From positions 1 to 5,004 of the forward strand of contig CALMOL010000142.1 of assembly GCA_937871685.1 (NCBI GenBank): a stretch of DNA of 5,004 nucleotides. The letters are read 5' to 3'. Below the pieces are notes generated by a model. The model saw nothing but the letters and a program-made list of their open reading frames with translations. It ran no database searches and was not told the DNA's origin. This document shows, in pieces, positions 4,722 through 5,004 of the stretch (position 1 is its first letter; every line of letters starts with the position of its first letter). The position numbers and the translations under genes are program-made. Source of the stretch: an uncultured Verrucomicrobiota bacterium (GTDB lineage Bacteria; Verrucomicrobiota; Verrucomicrobiia; Chthoniobacterales; SZAS-18).

Positions 4722-5004
4722 CGCGGCGGGGAAGAACCGAGCGCCAAAGCGAAGCCTGAATGCGGAAAAAGAAAATGCGCAAGGCGTCTCCCGGCCGAAG
4801 CCATTCCGTCAGTCGGCTCCCCGGCCACTCCGCTCAATCGCTGGAAGGAGATCACTCGCCGACCGCGAATCGGTGCGGAAAAATGACCCGGCGACAAAGA
4901 AATCCTGTTACACCCAGCGGTTTTTACGTGTTCACCAATAGCGACAAGTCGTCGCCGAACCCTGCTCCCCCAACTCCAGCCCTCCCTCAAATGCCCCGCC
5001 AGAC
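4722..5004. other. Upstream region of the phosphatase gene, no supported gene
   Basis: These 283 bp precede the minus-strand phosphatase gene and reach the window edge. Open frames here are short or are extensions of frames antisense to the phosphatase, with no domain-like content. The stretch 4876-4950 is clearly more AT-rich than its surroundings (AAAAATGACC, AAAGAAATCC, GGTTTTTACG), which is where a promoter firing leftward into the phosphatase gene could lie, but I see no convincing -35/-10 pair. On the minus strand the start is preceded by TTCTTCCCCGCCGCG, which contains no Shine-Dalgarno sequence. A divergent gene could begin beyond 5004. Confidence 0.4.

Noticed and set aside
2736..4886. 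A 716-codon open frame on the plus strand across the phosphatase gene.
   Set aside because: It is antisense to a gene with complete GAF, PP2C and ATPase motifs. Its translation is Arg/His/Ala-rich low-complexity sequence typical of the opposite strand of high-GC genes, with no domain.
4876..4950. A sigma-70 promoter for the phosphatase gene.
   Set aside because: The stretch is AT-richer, but candidate pairs on the minus strand (for example TTGTCG with TAAAAA at 15 bp) have poor spacing or sequence, so no specific promoter is claimed.

Overview
The window is GC-rich (roughly two thirds G+C by eye). It reads as chromosomal DNA of a free-living, high-GC Gram-negative-type bacterium. The best guess is Verrucomicrobiota, possibly Opitutales-like. 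This rests on general resemblance: small secreted proteins of unknown function, a tandem-ACT protein, a GAF-SpoIIE-ATPase fusion, palindromic intergenic repeats containing GGCAATC/GATTGCC words, and starts without Shine-Dalgarno sites. No rRNA or marker gene confirms it, so the taxonomic call is only moderately supported.

Layout, left to right. (1) 1-816 (+): the 3' part of a gene of unknown function. A Pro/Ala-rich linker leads into a mostly helical C-terminal domain, and the gene begins before the window. (2) 848-1291 (+): a small exported protein, 31 bp downstream and probably co-transcribed. (3) 1291-1515: a 225-bp inverted-repeat element that starts on the last base of that gene's stop codon. 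(4) 1567-2040 (+): a 157-residue tandem ACT-domain protein. (5) 2041-2918: an 878-bp convergent intergenic region with no convincing gene. It holds three kinds of repeat: a cluster of small hairpins (2101-2225), a 105-bp palindromic element (2265-2369) and a 21-bp tandem array of about 14 units (2468-2761). (6) 2919-4721 (-): a 600-residue GAF / SpoIIE-type PP2C phosphatase / RsbW-type ATPase fusion. (7) 4722-5004: its upstream region, with no supported gene.

How the genes work together. The first two genes look like one transcription unit for envelope or secreted proteins of unknown role. The ACT protein is probably an amino-acid-responsive regulatory protein, and may or may not share that transcript, because the inverted repeat lies between. 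The minus-strand fusion carries both activities of a partner-switching module (phosphatase and anti-sigma-type kinase) plus a sensory domain. Its expected STAS-domain antagonist and sigma factor are not in the window.

The most unusual part is the convergent intergenic region. The 21-bp array has a period of two B-DNA helical turns, with an A/T tract at the same phase in every unit, so it may form intrinsically curved DNA. Neighbouring hairpins 2148-2165 and 2205-2222 differ by a compensated base pair, which suggests that the fold is maintained.
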